A DNA stretch of 64,000 nucleotides from Tabrizicola_A sp964393035 (GTDB lineage Bacteria > Pseudomonadota > Alphaproteobacteria > Rhodobacterales > Rhodobacteraceae): the NCBI GenBank assembly GCA_964393035.1, contig CAYMRX010000001.1:434001-498000 (forward strand). Direction: 5' to 3'. The notes beneath the pieces are model-generated. The model did no database searches. It was not told where the DNA came from and saw only the letters and a list, made by a program, of their open reading frames with translations. Below are positions 1 through 8,579 of this stretch, in pieces. A program made the position numbers and the translations under genes. Within the stretch, counting starts at the first letter, position 1; each line of letters starts with the position of its first letter.

Positions 1-470
1 CGGATCAGATAGACGCCAAGATGCTCCATCACCGTGCGGCTGGCAAAGCCATCGGGCAGGGTTGCCAGATCAAGGTTCGAAAGCCGCTCGAACAGCACCA
101 CCAGCCCCGCGCCCGACACATCGAGCCGCACCCAGGCGTCGGTCTGCTCGGTGATCGAGGCGGTTTCACCAAAGGCGGGTTTCAGCGCCGCAACGATATC
201 TTCATGCGTGGCGAAATCGGCTTCGACAAACCACATCTCGGGCGTGACCCAGAACGCGCTGAACACCTTGCCGGCTTCATGGGTGGACGCCCCCGGCAAG
301 GGAACCCCGGCCAGTTTCGCCGCAGCGACAAAGCCTTTGTCTTGCCCCCGCCGCAGCGCAACCGAGGCCAGAGCCACATCAAACCGCTCGGCAATCCGGT
401 AGGGGCCGATTTGAACCACTTCCGCCGCGTCATGCCCCAAGGCGGTCAGGGCTTTCCATTGATTAGCCAC
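1..470 (-). CDS. soxG: Sarcosine oxidase gamma subunit, 3' end cut by window edge
   Basis: Last gene of the soxBDAG operon; the reading frame runs off the left edge, so only about 156 residues are visible. It starts at GTG (470) and overlaps the soxA stop by 8 bp, as expected for a translationally coupled operon. The visible protein begins MANQWKALTALGH (GTG read as Met) and continues with a GcvT/YgfZ-like fold typical of the gamma subunit. In the heterotetrameric enzyme this subunit packs against the alpha subunit and helps form the folate-side cavity. No signal peptide is visible, consistent with a cytoplasmic complex. The identification rests on operon position and overall sequence; the start is the only good one in frame. 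Confidence 0.9.
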   Translation of the reverse strand, partial: MANQWKALTALGHDAAEVVQIGPYRIAERFDVALASVALRRGQDKGFVAAAKLAGVPLPGASTHEAGKVFSAFWVTPEMWFVEADFATHEDIVAALKPAFGETASITEQTDAWVRLDVSGAGLVVLFERLSNLDLATLPDGFASRTVMEHLGVYLI

Positions 471-3411
471 GAAGACGCTCCCCCTCAGGATCAAAGAAAT
501 GCGGGCTGACGATTTCAACCTCGGTATCTGTCTTGGTCAGGAAGTTGACCGCGCGCATCCGACGGCCGATCTTTTGATCCCCCGCTTTCAGATAGCCCAG
601 TGCGATATCCGACCCCAGATGCGGGCTGTAAACCTTGGATGTCAGCCAGCCACCATCCGAAGCCAATTCCACCGGTGCGCCAATTTCCATGAAATGACTG
701 CCCGCCGAAATCGACCCCTGCGGATCGACGGGCTTCACTCCGACCAGCCTGTAACCATCATCGCGGGTCATCCCCTCACGGCTCGACAACACCATGCCGA
801 TGCTGTCCTTCTTCTTCGACACCATCTTGCCAAGGCCCATGTTCAAGGCGGTGGATTGGCCGTTCAGCTCACCCCCCGCCACATGGCCCTTTTCGATGCG
901 CATCACGCCAAGGGCTTCGGTGCCGTAAACCACGGCGTCAAACTCGGCCCCGGCCTCCACCAGTTTGCGGATCAAGGCATCGCCATAGCGCGTCGGAACG
1001 GCGATTTCATAGGCCAACTCACCCGAGAACGAGATGCGGAACAGCCGCGCCCTGAGGCCGCCGATGGTGATATTCCCCGCCCCCATATAGGGGAAGGCCG
1101 CATCGGAAATGTCCTGATCCACGATCTTTTGCAGCAATTTCCGCGCGTTGGGCCCGGCCACCGAATATTGCGCCCAAGCCTCGGTGGTCGAGATGATCTG
1201 CACATCCATATCCGGCCACAGGCACTGGCGGCAGTATTCCAGATGCCGGAATACCGTCACCGCATTGGCCGTGGTGGTGGTCATGACATATTCATGCTCC
1301 CCCATCCGCGCCGTGGTGCCATCGTCAAACACCATGCCATCTTCGCGCAGCATCAGCCCATAACGGCACTTGCCCACCGCCAAAGTGCTGAAGGTGTTGG
1401 AATAGACCTTGTCCAGAAAGGCGCCCGCATCGGTGCCCTGAATGTCGATCTTTCCCAGCGTGGTCACATCGCAAATGCCCACCGATTTGCGCGTCGCCAG
1501 AACCTCACGGTCCACGCTTTCGCGCCAAGTGGTTTCTCCCGGGCGCGGCAGCCATTGCAGGCGCAGCCAATTGCCGACCTCGACAAAGATCGCGCCCTGT
1601 TCGCTGGCCCATTTGTGCGAGGGCGTCAGGCGGAAGGGCTTGAATTCCTTGCCGCGCGACCGCCCCGCCAGCGTGCCCATGGCCACCGGCGTATAGGGCG
1701 GGCGGTAGATCGTCGTCCCCGTGGCAGGAATCGACTGCCCCGTCAGTTCGGCCATCACGGCCAGACCCAAGACGTTCCCGGTCTTGCCCTGATCGGTCGC
1801 CATCCCCAGCGTGGTATAGCGTTTCAGATGCTCGACAGAGGTGAAGTTCTCCTTATGGGCAAGCTTCACATCCTTGACCGTCACATCGTTCTGCGGGTCG
1901 ATCCACGCCCGGCCCTTGCCCTCATGGACATACCACAGGGGCGAGATTGCCACCGGCGCATCCTCGGCCTGCGGCAGATCGGCCGCCGTGGCGCTGATGC
2001 CAAGGCTTTCCAACGCGGCCAAAGCCTGCGCCTGCCCGCTGCGCAGCGCACCATGGGTCGACAAATCGCCCCCCGCAGCGCCTGCCGCCGTCAGGTTCGC
2101 AGGCCCGCCCGCGCCCGGCACGAAGGCCGCAATATCCTCGCGCCATTCGGGGCGCGAGCGGTGATGCGAGGTGATGTTGACGTTCGGGTTCCACCCCCCC
2201 GAAACGCCCAAAGCCGTGCAGGAGATGGCCTCAAGCTTGCCAGTGGCCGTGCGCACCGTGATGGATTTCAGCCCCAGACGGCCCGAAGAATCCACCACCT
2301 GCGCGCCTTGCAGATGCCGGATGCCGGGGAGGAGTTCGCCCCCCTCGCGGCTGTCGATCACCGCCACCACATCGACACCCTTGGCCTGCAAATCCTTTGC
2401 GCTGCGAAGCCCGTCGTCATTGTTGGTGAACACCGCCACCCGATCACCCACCGCCACGCCCCAGCGGTTTGCATAGGCGCGCAAAGACGCGGCCAGCATC
2501 ACGCCGGGCCGGTCGTTGTTCTCAAAGGCAATCGGGCGTTCCGTCGCCCCACCCGCCAGAATCGCGCGCTTCGAATAAATCCGCCACAGCGTCTGGCGCG
2601 GTTTGCCCGCGGCAGGCACTGCAAGGTGGTCCGACACCCGCTCAACGGCGGAATAAATCCCGTGGTCAAAGGCACCCACAATCGTGGTGCGCAGCATCAG
2701 CCGCACATTCGGCAGGCTGGCCAGTTCCGCCACTACAGCCGCCGCCCAATCCGCGCCAGCCTTGCCGCCCACCTCGAACGTCTCGGCATTGAGCCGCCCG
2801 CCAAAGCGGAAATCCTCATCCGCCAGCACGACCCGCGCCCCCGCGCGCCCCGCCGTCAGCGCCGCCATCAGCCCCGAGGGGCCTGCGCCGATCACCAGCA
2901 AATCGCAATTAATGAACCCTTTGTCATACTCATCGGGGTCTTCCTGACGGGTCAGCGCCCCCAACCCTGCGGCACGGCGGATGATCGGTTCATAGACCTT
3001 TTCCCAGAACGCTGCTGGCCACATGAAGGTCTTGTAATAAAACCCCGCCGTGAAGAAGGTGTTCAGCCGGTCATTCACCGCCAAAGCATCAAACTTCACC
3101 GAGGGCCAAGCGTTCTGCGACGTCGCCTCCAACCCGTCAAACAGCTCCGCCACCGTTGCCCGCGTGTTCGGCTCCTGCCGCGCGCCGGACCGCAACTGCA
3201 CCAGCGCGTTCGGCTCCTCCGACCCCGCCGAGATCGGCCCGCGCGGGCGGTGGTATTTGAACGACCGCCCCATCAGCCGCACGCCATTGGCCAGAAGCGC
3301 CGAGGCCAGCGTGTCGCCGGGGTGGCCGGTGTAGCCATGGCCGTCAAAGGTAAAGCGGAACGTCTGGCTGCGATCGATCTGCCCGCCCGAAATGCGATTG
3401 GACTGGCTCAT
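463..3411 (-). CDS. soxA: Sarcosine oxidase alpha subunit
   Basis: A 982-residue protein, close to the normal size of about 970-1000. Sarcosine oxidase demethylates sarcosine to glycine, H2O2 and 5,10-methylene-THF. The N-terminus (about 15-100) has the ferredoxin-like fold found in this family without iron-ligating cysteines. A dinucleotide-binding motif GAGPSG lies at residues 175-180, followed by the NAD-binding region, and the C-terminal part (about 600-982) is a GcvT-type folate-binding domain. The ATG overlaps the soxD stop by 4 bp (ATGA). Expected localisation is cytoplasmic. Since the partner SoxD is atypical here, the true substrate may be another N-methyl amine. Confidence 0.93.
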   Translation of the reverse strand: MSQSNRISGGQIDRSQTFRFTFDGHGYTGHPGDTLASALLANGVRLMGRSFKYHRPRGPISAGSEEPNALVQLRSGARQEPNTRATVAELFDGLEATSQNAWPSVKFDALAVNDRLNTFFTAGFYYKTFMWPAAFWEKVYEPIIRRAAGLGALTRQEDPDEYDKGFINCDLLVIGAGPSGLMAALTAGRAGARVVLADEDFRFGGRLNAETFEVGGKAGADWAAAVVAELASLPNVRLMLRTTIVGAFDHGIYSAVERVSDHLAVPAAGKPRQTLWRIYSKRAILAGGATERPIAFENNDRPGVMLAASLRAYANRWGVAVGDRVAVFTNNDDGLRSAKDLQAKGVDVVAVIDSREGGELLPGIRHLQGAQVVDSSGRLGLKSITVRTATGKLEAISCTALGVSGGWNPNVNITSHHRSRPEWREDIAAFVPGAGGPANLTAAGAAGGDLSTHGALRSGQAQALAALESLGISATAADLPQAEDAPVAISPLWYVHEGKGRAWIDPQNDVTVKDVKLAHKENFTSVEHLKRYTTLGMATDQGKTGNVLGLAVMAELTGQSIPATGTTIYRPPYTPVAMGTLAGRSRGKEFKPFRLTPSHKWASEQGAIFVEVGNWLRLQWLPRPGETTWRESVDREVLATRKSVGICDVTTLGKIDIQGTDAGAFLDKVYSNTFSTLAVGKCRYGLMLREDGMVFDDGTTARMGEHEYVMTTTTANAVTVFRHLEYCRQCLWPDMDVQIISTTEAWAQYSVAGPNARKLLQKIVDQDISDAAFPYMGAGNITIGGLRARLFRISFSGELAYEIAVPTRYGDALIRKLVEAGAEFDAVVYGTEALGVMRIEKGHVAGGELNGQSTALNMGLGKMVSKKKDSIGMVLSSREGMTRDDGYRLVGVKPVDPQGSISAGSHFMEIGAPVELASDGGWLTSKVYSPHLGSDIALGYLKAGDQKIGRRMRAVNFLTKTDTEVEIVSPHFFDPEGERLRG

Positions 3412-3692
3412 TTCGAACGCCCCTGCGCCTTGGCCACATCGCGGGCCAGTTCCACCTTCAAGATCTCATGCGTCACCGTGTTGCGCGTGACCACCAGCCA
3501 GGACCGGTCGCCCTGCTCGTGATACCACAACTCCCGATGCGCCCCCGCCGGGTTGTCGCGGTTGTACAGATAGTCGTGAAATGCCTCGATCCCCGCCGAC
3601 ATCCCGTCGGGCCGGTTGATGAGATTGGCATCCCCGAGATAGACAAACTCCTGCGCATCGCGCGGCCCCAGGATGGGATGATTGATAATCAT
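3408..3692 (-). CDS. soxD: Sarcosine oxidase delta subunit, zinc-site cysteines missing
   Basis: A 94-residue small subunit between soxB and soxA, starting at ATG with an AGGAG ribosome-binding site. In characterised delta subunits a zinc ion is held by CPxC near residues 6-9 and by His59 and Cys63. Here the equivalent positions are His5 (in NHPIL), Leu8, His58 and Asp62, so all three cysteines are gone while the surrounding framework (GPRDAQEF, TRNTVTHEI) is kept. The protein is therefore clearly a family member but probably does not bind zinc in the usual way. This may mark a distinct paralogous type of sarcosine oxidase. Confidence 0.92.
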   Translation of the reverse strand: MIINHPILGPRDAQEFVYLGDANLINRPDGMSAGIEAFHDYLYNRDNPAGAHRELWYHEQGDRSWLVVTRNTVTHEILKVELARDVAKAQGRSK

Positions 3693-3701
3693 TTCATACT
3701 C

Positions 3702-4952
3702 CTAGTGCAGGTTCGGGGTCGCGCCTTGCCCCTTTTCATCAATCATCAACCCCTTGAGGAAGCGATCAAACCGGTAGGCCGTGGCGGTCTTGTGCGGCTC
3801 GTCCTTGGCCAGAAGGTGCGCGAAACACCACCCACTCGCAGGCGTCGCCTTGAACCCGCCATAACACCAGCCGCCGTTGAAATAGAGGCCCTCAACCTGC
3901 GTCTTGTCGATGATGGGGCTGCCATCCATCGACATGTCCATGATCCCGCCCCAGGTGCGCAGCAACCGCGCCCGCCCGATCATCGGCATCAGGGCCATGC
4001 CGCCTTCGGCCACATCCTCGATCACCGGCAGGTTGCCGCGTTGGGCATAGGAGTTATAGCCGTCGATGTCGCCGCCAAAGACCAGCCCGCCCTTGTCGGA
4101 CTGGCTGACATAGAAATGCCCCGCGCCAAAGGTCATCACCCCATCAATCAGCGGCTTCAGCCCCTCGCTGACGAAGGCCTGCAACACATGGCTTTCAATC
4201 GGCAGCCGCATCCCGGCATGGGCCATCACCTTCGACGATGATCCGGCCACGGCAACGCCGACCTTCTTTGCACCAATGAAACCGCGGGTGGTTTCCACCC
4301 CTTTGATACGGCCATTTTCAATCCGCATCCCCGTCACTTCGCAATTCTGGATCAGATCGACGCCGCGCATGTCCGCCCCGCGCGCATAGCCCCAAGCCAC
4401 CGCATCGTGGCGCACCGTGCCGCCGCGCCGCTGCATCAAGGCGCCCTTGATCGGGAAGCGGGCATTGTCGAAATTCAGGAACGGATACATCGCCCGCACC
4501 TGATCGCGGTTCAGAAGCTCCGCATCCGCGCCATTCAAAATCATCCCATTGCCGCGCCGGGTGAAGGCATCGCGTTGCGCATCGGTATGGATCAGGTTCA
4601 TGATCCCGCGCTGGCTGACCATAGCGTTATAGTTGAAGTCCTGCTCCAGCCCTTCCCAGAGTTTCAGCGAGAATTCGTAGAACGGCTCATTGCCATCCAG
4701 AAGATAGTTCGAGCGGATGATCGTGGTGTTGCGCCCCACATTGCCGCCGCCCAGATAGCCCTTTTCCAGCACGGCAATCCGCGCCTGCTTGAATTCCTTG
4801 GCCAGATAATAGGCCGTCGCCAGCCCGTGCCCGCCGCCGCCGACGATGATGTAATCATACTCCGCCTTGGGTGCCGGATCACGCCAGACAGGCTTCCACC
4901 CCTTATGCCCGGTCAATGCCTCGGCAATGACACGAAAGCCCGAATACCGCAT
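3702..4952 (-). CDS. soxB: Sarcosine oxidase beta subunit
   Basis: First gene of the operon, 416 residues (usual length about 405-420). It carries the FAD-binding DAO fold with GGGGHG at about 38-43 and contributes the sarcosine oxidation site. His182 in the RHDAVAWGYA segment matches the histidine that covalently binds FMN at the alpha/beta interface in characterised enzymes. The ATG at 4952 has a strong GGAGGG ribosome-binding site. It is separated from the upstream merR gene by 107 bp holding directly repeated motifs (5008-5040), so operon expression is probably controlled there. Product acts in the cytoplasm with SoxA, SoxD and SoxG. Confidence 0.95.
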   Translation of the reverse strand: MRYSGFRVIAEALTGHKGWKPVWRDPAPKAEYDYIIVGGGGHGLATAYYLAKEFKQARIAVLEKGYLGGGNVGRNTTIIRSNYLLDGNEPFYEFSLKLWEGLEQDFNYNAMVSQRGIMNLIHTDAQRDAFTRRGNGMILNGADAELLNRDQVRAMYPFLNFDNARFPIKGALMQRRGGTVRHDAVAWGYARGADMRGVDLIQNCEVTGMRIENGRIKGVETTRGFIGAKKVGVAVAGSSSKVMAHAGMRLPIESHVLQAFVSEGLKPLIDGVMTFGAGHFYVSQSDKGGLVFGGDIDGYNSYAQRGNLPVIEDVAEGGMALMPMIGRARLLRTWGGIMDMSMDGSPIIDKTQVEGLYFNGGWCYGGFKATPASGWCFAHLLAKDEPHKTATAYRFDRFLKGLMIDEKGQGATPNLH

Positions 4953-5007
4953 GGGCAGCCCTCCTGTTTCTGGTCTGACCTTACGGGAAGCTCGACGAAA
5001 ACCCGTT

Positions 5008-5040
5008 CCGTTTTCGCCATGAGTTATTCGGTTTTCGCCA
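5008..5040. promoter_or_regulatory. Two 12-bp direct repeats upstream of soxB
   Basis: CCGTTTTCGCCA (5008-5019) and CGGTTTTCGCCA (5029-5040) are 11/12 identical and offset by 21 bp, two helical turns. A reverse-oriented half (CGAAAAC, from about 4995) precedes them and forms an inverted repeat with the first copy. They lie 56-88 bp upstream of the soxB start. The phasing suggests a site for a dimeric or cooperatively bound regulator of the sox operon. Which protein binds is not visible. Confidence 0.45.
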
Positions 5041-5059
5041 AAGTGTCGCGCGCCGCGGT

Positions 5060-5434
5060 TCAGTCCTTCGTCAGTTCCGCCACGGCCGTCGCCCGCAACG
5101 CTTTCAGGTCGGCGATAGTGACATCCAACTCGACCCGTTGCTTTTCCAACTCTGCCAATTGGCGATCTGCAAGATCAAGCCATTGTTGCAATTGCTGTTT
5201 TTCACCTGTCTTGCCATAGACAAGCAACCATTGCCGGATTTCTTCCAGCGAAAAACCAAAGCGCCGCCCGCGCAGGATCAGCTTCATCCGCGCCACTTCG
5301 CGCGCGCCATAAAACCGGGCGCGCCCCGCTTTTTCGGGGGCGAGAAGTTCGATGTATTCGTAATAGCGCAGGGTCCGGGGCGTGACCTCGAACATGGCGC
5401 ACATTTCCTTAAAGCTCAGGCGGGTGTCAGTCAT
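5060..5434 (-). CDS. MerR-family transcriptional regulator
   Basis: A 124-residue regulator starting at ATG 5434. Residues about 6-75 form a winged helix-turn-helix of MerR type (EVTPRTLRYYE, RRFGFSLEEIRQWL), followed by a coiled coil (about 80-115) for dimerisation. There is no cysteine-rich effector loop, so it is not a metal or redox sensor of the SoxR/CueR type. It lies upstream of soxB on the same strand and is divergent from two thioesterase genes. It is a clear paralog of the MerR protein at 13586-14002, which heads the acyl-CoA dehydrogenase operon, suggesting that it too senses an acyl-CoA or similar ligand. Target and effector are inferred. Confidence 0.85.
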   Translation of the reverse strand: MTDTRLSFKEMCAMFEVTPRTLRYYEYIELLAPEKAGRARFYGAREVARMKLILRGRRFGFSLEEIRQWLLVYGKTGEKQQLQQWLDLADRQLAELEKQRVELDVTIADLKALRATAVAELTKD

Positions 5435-5569
5435 GGGCTTCTCCTGTTGTCTATACCTAGAAGCAAAGCCGGTTCTGGCGCAAGAATGACGCAATGGGAT
5501 TTCGACCATCGGGGGTTGCGCAGGCCGCAGGGGCGGGGAAGGATGGCGGCAAATGCGAAAGACCTGCCA

Positions 5570-6016
5570 ATGACCACAGCAAAACCTGATCCCCTGCCCT
5601 TTGCCCGCCAGTTCATGGCGGCCCTGCCCCATGCGCGGGAATTGGGGCTGGAGATCACCCGGCTGGAAAACGGCCATGCCACCATCACCATGCCCTATGA
5701 TCCCCGGCTGGTGGGCGATCCGGCAACGGGCGTGCTGCATGGCGGGGCGATTTCGGCCTTGATGGACACCGCATCAGGGGCTTCGGTCATGTGCCACCCG
5801 GCCGCCCCGATCTCGACGGCGACGCTTGACCTGCGGATTGATTATTTCCGCCCCGCCACCCCCGGCCAAGCCATCACGGCACGGGCGGAATGCCATCATG
5901 TCACCCGCTCGGTCGCCTTTATCCGGGTCATCGCGACGGATGAGGATGAAAGCCGCCCGGTGGCCATGGGAACCGGGGCTTTCACGCTGAACCGCCCGAC
6001 GGGGGAAAAGCCATGA
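5570..6016 (+). CDS. PaaI-type hotdog thioesterase
   Basis: About 148 residues with the hotdog thioesterase signature GVLHGGAISALMDTASG (His-Gly-Gly and a downstream Asp). Such enzymes hydrolyse acyl- or aryl-CoA thioesters in the cytoplasm. The chosen ATG gives MTTAKPDPLPFARQF, the usual family start; an in-frame ATG at 5543, directly after a GGGGAAGG stretch, would add nine residues. The stop overlaps the next thioesterase start (ATGA), so the two probably form a hetero-oligomeric or sequentially acting pair. It is divergent from merR, which may control it. Confidence 0.82.
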   Translation: MTTAKPDPLPFARQFMAALPHARELGLEITRLENGHATITMPYDPRLVGDPATGVLHGGAISALMDTASGASVMCHPAAPISTATLDLRIDYFRPATPGQAITARAECHHVTRSVAFIRVIATDEDESRPVAMGTGAFTLNRPTGEKP

Positions 6017-6492
6017 GCGCCTATCAAAACCGCGACGAGGCCTTGGCCTGGCTGGTGGGGGCCGTACCTTACATCCGTTTTCTGGGCATCCGGTTTGAGC
6101 GCCAGGGCGATGAGATCACCGCCCATCTGCCCTTTCAGCCGATGCTGATTGGCAATCCGGCGATCCCGGCCCTGCATGGCGGGGTGACGGCGGCGTTTCT
6201 GGAAGTGGCGGCGATCATCGAGTTAAGCTGGTCAACCCTTTGGGAAGACCTGTCAGCCGGGCGGCTGAACCCTGAAGCCGTGACGCCGGGCCACCTGCCC
6301 CCCCTGCCAAAGACCATTGATTTTACCGTGGATTATCTGCGGGCGGGTCAGGCAAAGGATTGCTTTGCCAAGGCAAGGATCAACCGCTCGGGGCGGCGCT
6401 ATGCCAGCGTGCATGTCGAAAGCTGGCAAGATGCGCGCGACAAACCCTTCGCCAGCGCCGTCGTGCATTTCCTGATGCCCGAGGCGACATAA
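6013..6492 (+). CDS. PaaI-type hotdog thioesterase, second of a pair
   Basis: A 159-residue hotdog protein beginning four bases inside the preceding gene. The signature region reads PALHGGVTAAFLEVAAI, with Glu where the first copy has Asp, an accepted variant in the family. Cytoplasmic CoA-thioester hydrolysis is expected; the substrate cannot be read from sequence. Paired hotdog genes like this recur in Rhodobacteraceae beside transporters. The next gene (MATE exporter) follows after 8 bp and is likely cotranscribed. Confidence 0.8.
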   Translation: MSAYQNRDEALAWLVGAVPYIRFLGIRFERQGDEITAHLPFQPMLIGNPAIPALHGGVTAAFLEVAAIIELSWSTLWEDLSAGRLNPEAVTPGHLPPLPKTIDFTVDYLRAGQAKDCFAKARINRSGRRYASVHVESWQDARDKPFASAVVHFLMPEAT

Positions 6493-6500
6493 CCGCAATC

Positions 6501-7808
6501 ATGCCGACCACCATCACGCATGCCCGCGTGGCCCGCATCGCCGTACCGGTCGTGCTGTCCAATGCCACGGTGCCGCTTTTGGGGGCGGTGGATACCGCCG
6601 TCATCGGCCAACTTGGCCAAGCCGCCCCTCTGGGGGCGGTCGGCATGGGCGCCGTGGTGCTGGCCACGCTCTATTGGGCCTTTGGCTTTCTGCGCATGTC
6701 GACCTCGGGCCTTGCGGCGCAAGCCGAAGGCGCGCGGGATGCGGCCGAACGCTCTGCGGTGTTGCTGCGCGCGCTTGTGGTCGCCCTGCTGGCGGGAGCG
6801 GCGTTGATCCTGTTGCAAGCGCCGCTCTTTGCCGCCGCATTCGCCATCGCCCCTGCCAGCGCCGAGGTGGAACGGCTGGCCAAGATCTATCTTGCCATCC
6901 GCATCTGGGGCACGCCTGCCACCATTGCGCTTTATGCGCTGACCGGCTGGCTGGTCGGGGTAGAGCGGACCAAGGGCGTTCTGGTTCTGCAACTGTGGCA
7001 AAACGGATTGAACATCCTTTTGGCACTGTGGGTTGTCTTGGGCCTTGGCTGGGGGATCGAAGGCGTCGCATTCGCCACGCTGATCGCCGAAATGACGGGC
7101 CTTCTTCTGGCCCTGTGGCTCGCGCGGGATGCGCTGGCCCCAGCGGTCTTGCGGGCCGGGATGGTGCGGTTTTCCGACCGCGCGGCGCTGTCGCGCATGT
7201 TCACCGCCAGCCGCGATATCATGGCCCGCACGATCCTGTTGCAACTGTCGTTCACCAGCTTTGTCTTTCTGGGCGCGCGGTTCGGAGATGTGACGCTGGC
7301 CGCCAATCAGGTGCTGATGCAGTTTCTGGAAATCACGGCCTATGCGCTGGATGGCTTTGCCATCGCGGCCGAAACGCTTGTCGGCCAGGCCATCGGTGCG
7401 CGCGCCATGGCCGATGTCCGCCGCGCGGGGCGCATCGCGCTGCAATGGGGCTTTGGCGGGGCGGCCGTCTTGGCGCTGGTCTATGCGACGGCGGGCGGGG
7501 CGTTCATTGATCTGATGACCACCGCGCCCGAGGTTCGGCTGGATGCGCGTTCCTTCCTGCCCTGGCTGGCCCTTGCCCCGCTGATCGGGGTGGCAAGCTG
7601 GATCTACGATGGCATCTTCATTGGCGCCCTGCAAACCCGCGCCATGCTGTGGACCATGGCGCTGTCGGTCGCGGTCTATGCCGCCGCCCTTGCCCTGCTG
7701 ATCCCGCTTTTGGGAAATCACGGGCTATGGGCGGCTTTGATGGTGCTGAACGCAACACGGGGGCTGGCCATGTGGCGGACCTATCCGCGTGTGATCGGCC
7801 AGATTTAA
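6501..7808 (+). CDS. MATE family efflux transporter (DinF type)
   Basis: A 435-residue polytopic membrane protein with about twelve hydrophobic segments in two related halves, as in the multidrug and toxin extrusion family. The N-terminal segment (ITHARVARIAVPVVLSNATVPLLG) and a second-half LAANQVLMQFLE motif resemble DinF-type members. The ATG at 6501 follows the thioesterase stop by 8 bp. Expected role is cation-coupled export of small organic molecules across the inner membrane; the substrate is unknown. The convergent neighbour ends 9 bp away and no hairpin is visible between them. Confidence 0.88.
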   Translation: MPTTITHARVARIAVPVVLSNATVPLLGAVDTAVIGQLGQAAPLGAVGMGAVVLATLYWAFGFLRMSTSGLAAQAEGARDAAERSAVLLRALVVALLAGAALILLQAPLFAAAFAIAPASAEVERLAKIYLAIRIWGTPATIALYALTGWLVGVERTKGVLVLQLWQNGLNILLALWVVLGLGWGIEGVAFATLIAEMTGLLLALWLARDALAPAVLRAGMVRFSDRAALSRMFTASRDIMARTILLQLSFTSFVFLGARFGDVTLAANQVLMQFLEITAYALDGFAIAAETLVGQAIGARAMADVRRAGRIALQWGFGGAAVLALVYATAGGAFIDLMTTAPEVRLDARSFLPWLALAPLIGVASWIYDGIFIGALQTRAMLWTMALSVAVYAAALALLIPLLGNHGLWAALMVLNATRGLAMWRTYPRVIGQI

Positions 7809-7817
7809 CTCCGCCGC

Positions 7818-8579
7818 TTAACGCCGCAACAGACGGAAGCCCGCCGAGGCCGCCCAACCCGCCACCGCCGCAAGGGCCAGGGAGATCACCCCGTAAAGAA
7901 AGGGTTGCTCATGGGCCATGACATAAAGCGTCCGCTCCAGCCCGGTCTTGCGCACCCCGATGACCCGTTCCATGCTGTCGATCACCCGACCGCCGCGCGT
8001 GATGAACATGCGCACCATGTAATTGCCCTCGGTCAGGTTGGCAGGCAGGGCGATATCGGTGCGAAACAGGGTTTCGTCGACCAATTGCACCCGGTTTTCC
8101 AACAAGCGATAGCTTTCATCCGTGCTGCGGATCCGCTCCAAAGCGTCAATGAACTCCTCGGCCCCTTCCGCCTCCGAAGCACTGCCGACGGCGCGGATCG
8201 CATGCGGCAGCGTGATCTTGAAGCGCAGATCATCGGTGCCCGACAAAATCTTGTCGATCGGCCCCGTCGTGGCAACCGCATAGAAGGACGGGGCCGCATC
8301 GACAGTGATCGACGAGGTGTTCACCCAGATACCGGCCCGACGTTCCTTGCGGCGGATCACCAGCGGGGTGGAGGGGCCTTCCACCGTAATGATGACTTGC
8401 AGCGGCGCACCGGTCGGCACCGGCGCCTCGCGCTTGACAGCACCATAGATCAGGATCTCCGAGCCGTCGAAATTCGCGGTGATCTCCACGCGGTTCTGCG
8501 ACAGGCCCGAAACGATTTCCTCTCCCTCGGCCAGAACGGCCGTGGGCAACAAAAGTGCCAGCAGGACCGCACGGATCAT
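7818..8579 (-). CDS. TIGR02186 family transmembrane protein
   Basis: A 253-residue protein with an N-terminal signal peptide (VLLALLLPTAVLA), a long extracytoplasmic beta-rich region and a single C-terminal membrane helix (about 225-247) ending in RLLRR. This is the architecture of the alphaproteobacterial TIGR02186/Alph_Pro_TM family, which is habitually encoded next to a TauE/SafE-type permease. It overlaps the TSUP gene by 4 bp (ATGA) and is cotranscribed with it. A role as a periplasmic accessory subunit of the permease is an inference from this conserved pairing; no biochemical function is established that I can cite. Confidence 0.85.
   Translation of the reverse strand: MIRAVLLALLLPTAVLAEGEEIVSGLSQNRVEITANFDGSEILIYGAVKREAPVPTGAPLQVIITVEGPSTPLVIRRKERRAGIWVNTSSITVDAAPSFYAVATTGPIDKILSGTDDLRFKITLPHAIRAVGSASEAEGAEEFIDALERIRSTDESYRLLENRVQLVDETLFRTDIALPANLTEGNYMVRMFITRGGRVIDSMERVIGVRKTGLERTLYVMAHEQPFLYGVISLALAAVAGWAASAGFRLLRR

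Noticed and set aside
499..3522. A 1007-codon open frame on the plus strand opposite soxA
   Set aside because: It is antisense to the well-supported soxA frame; composition is Arg/His/Gln-rich with no recognisable domain, as expected for a GC-rich shadow frame.
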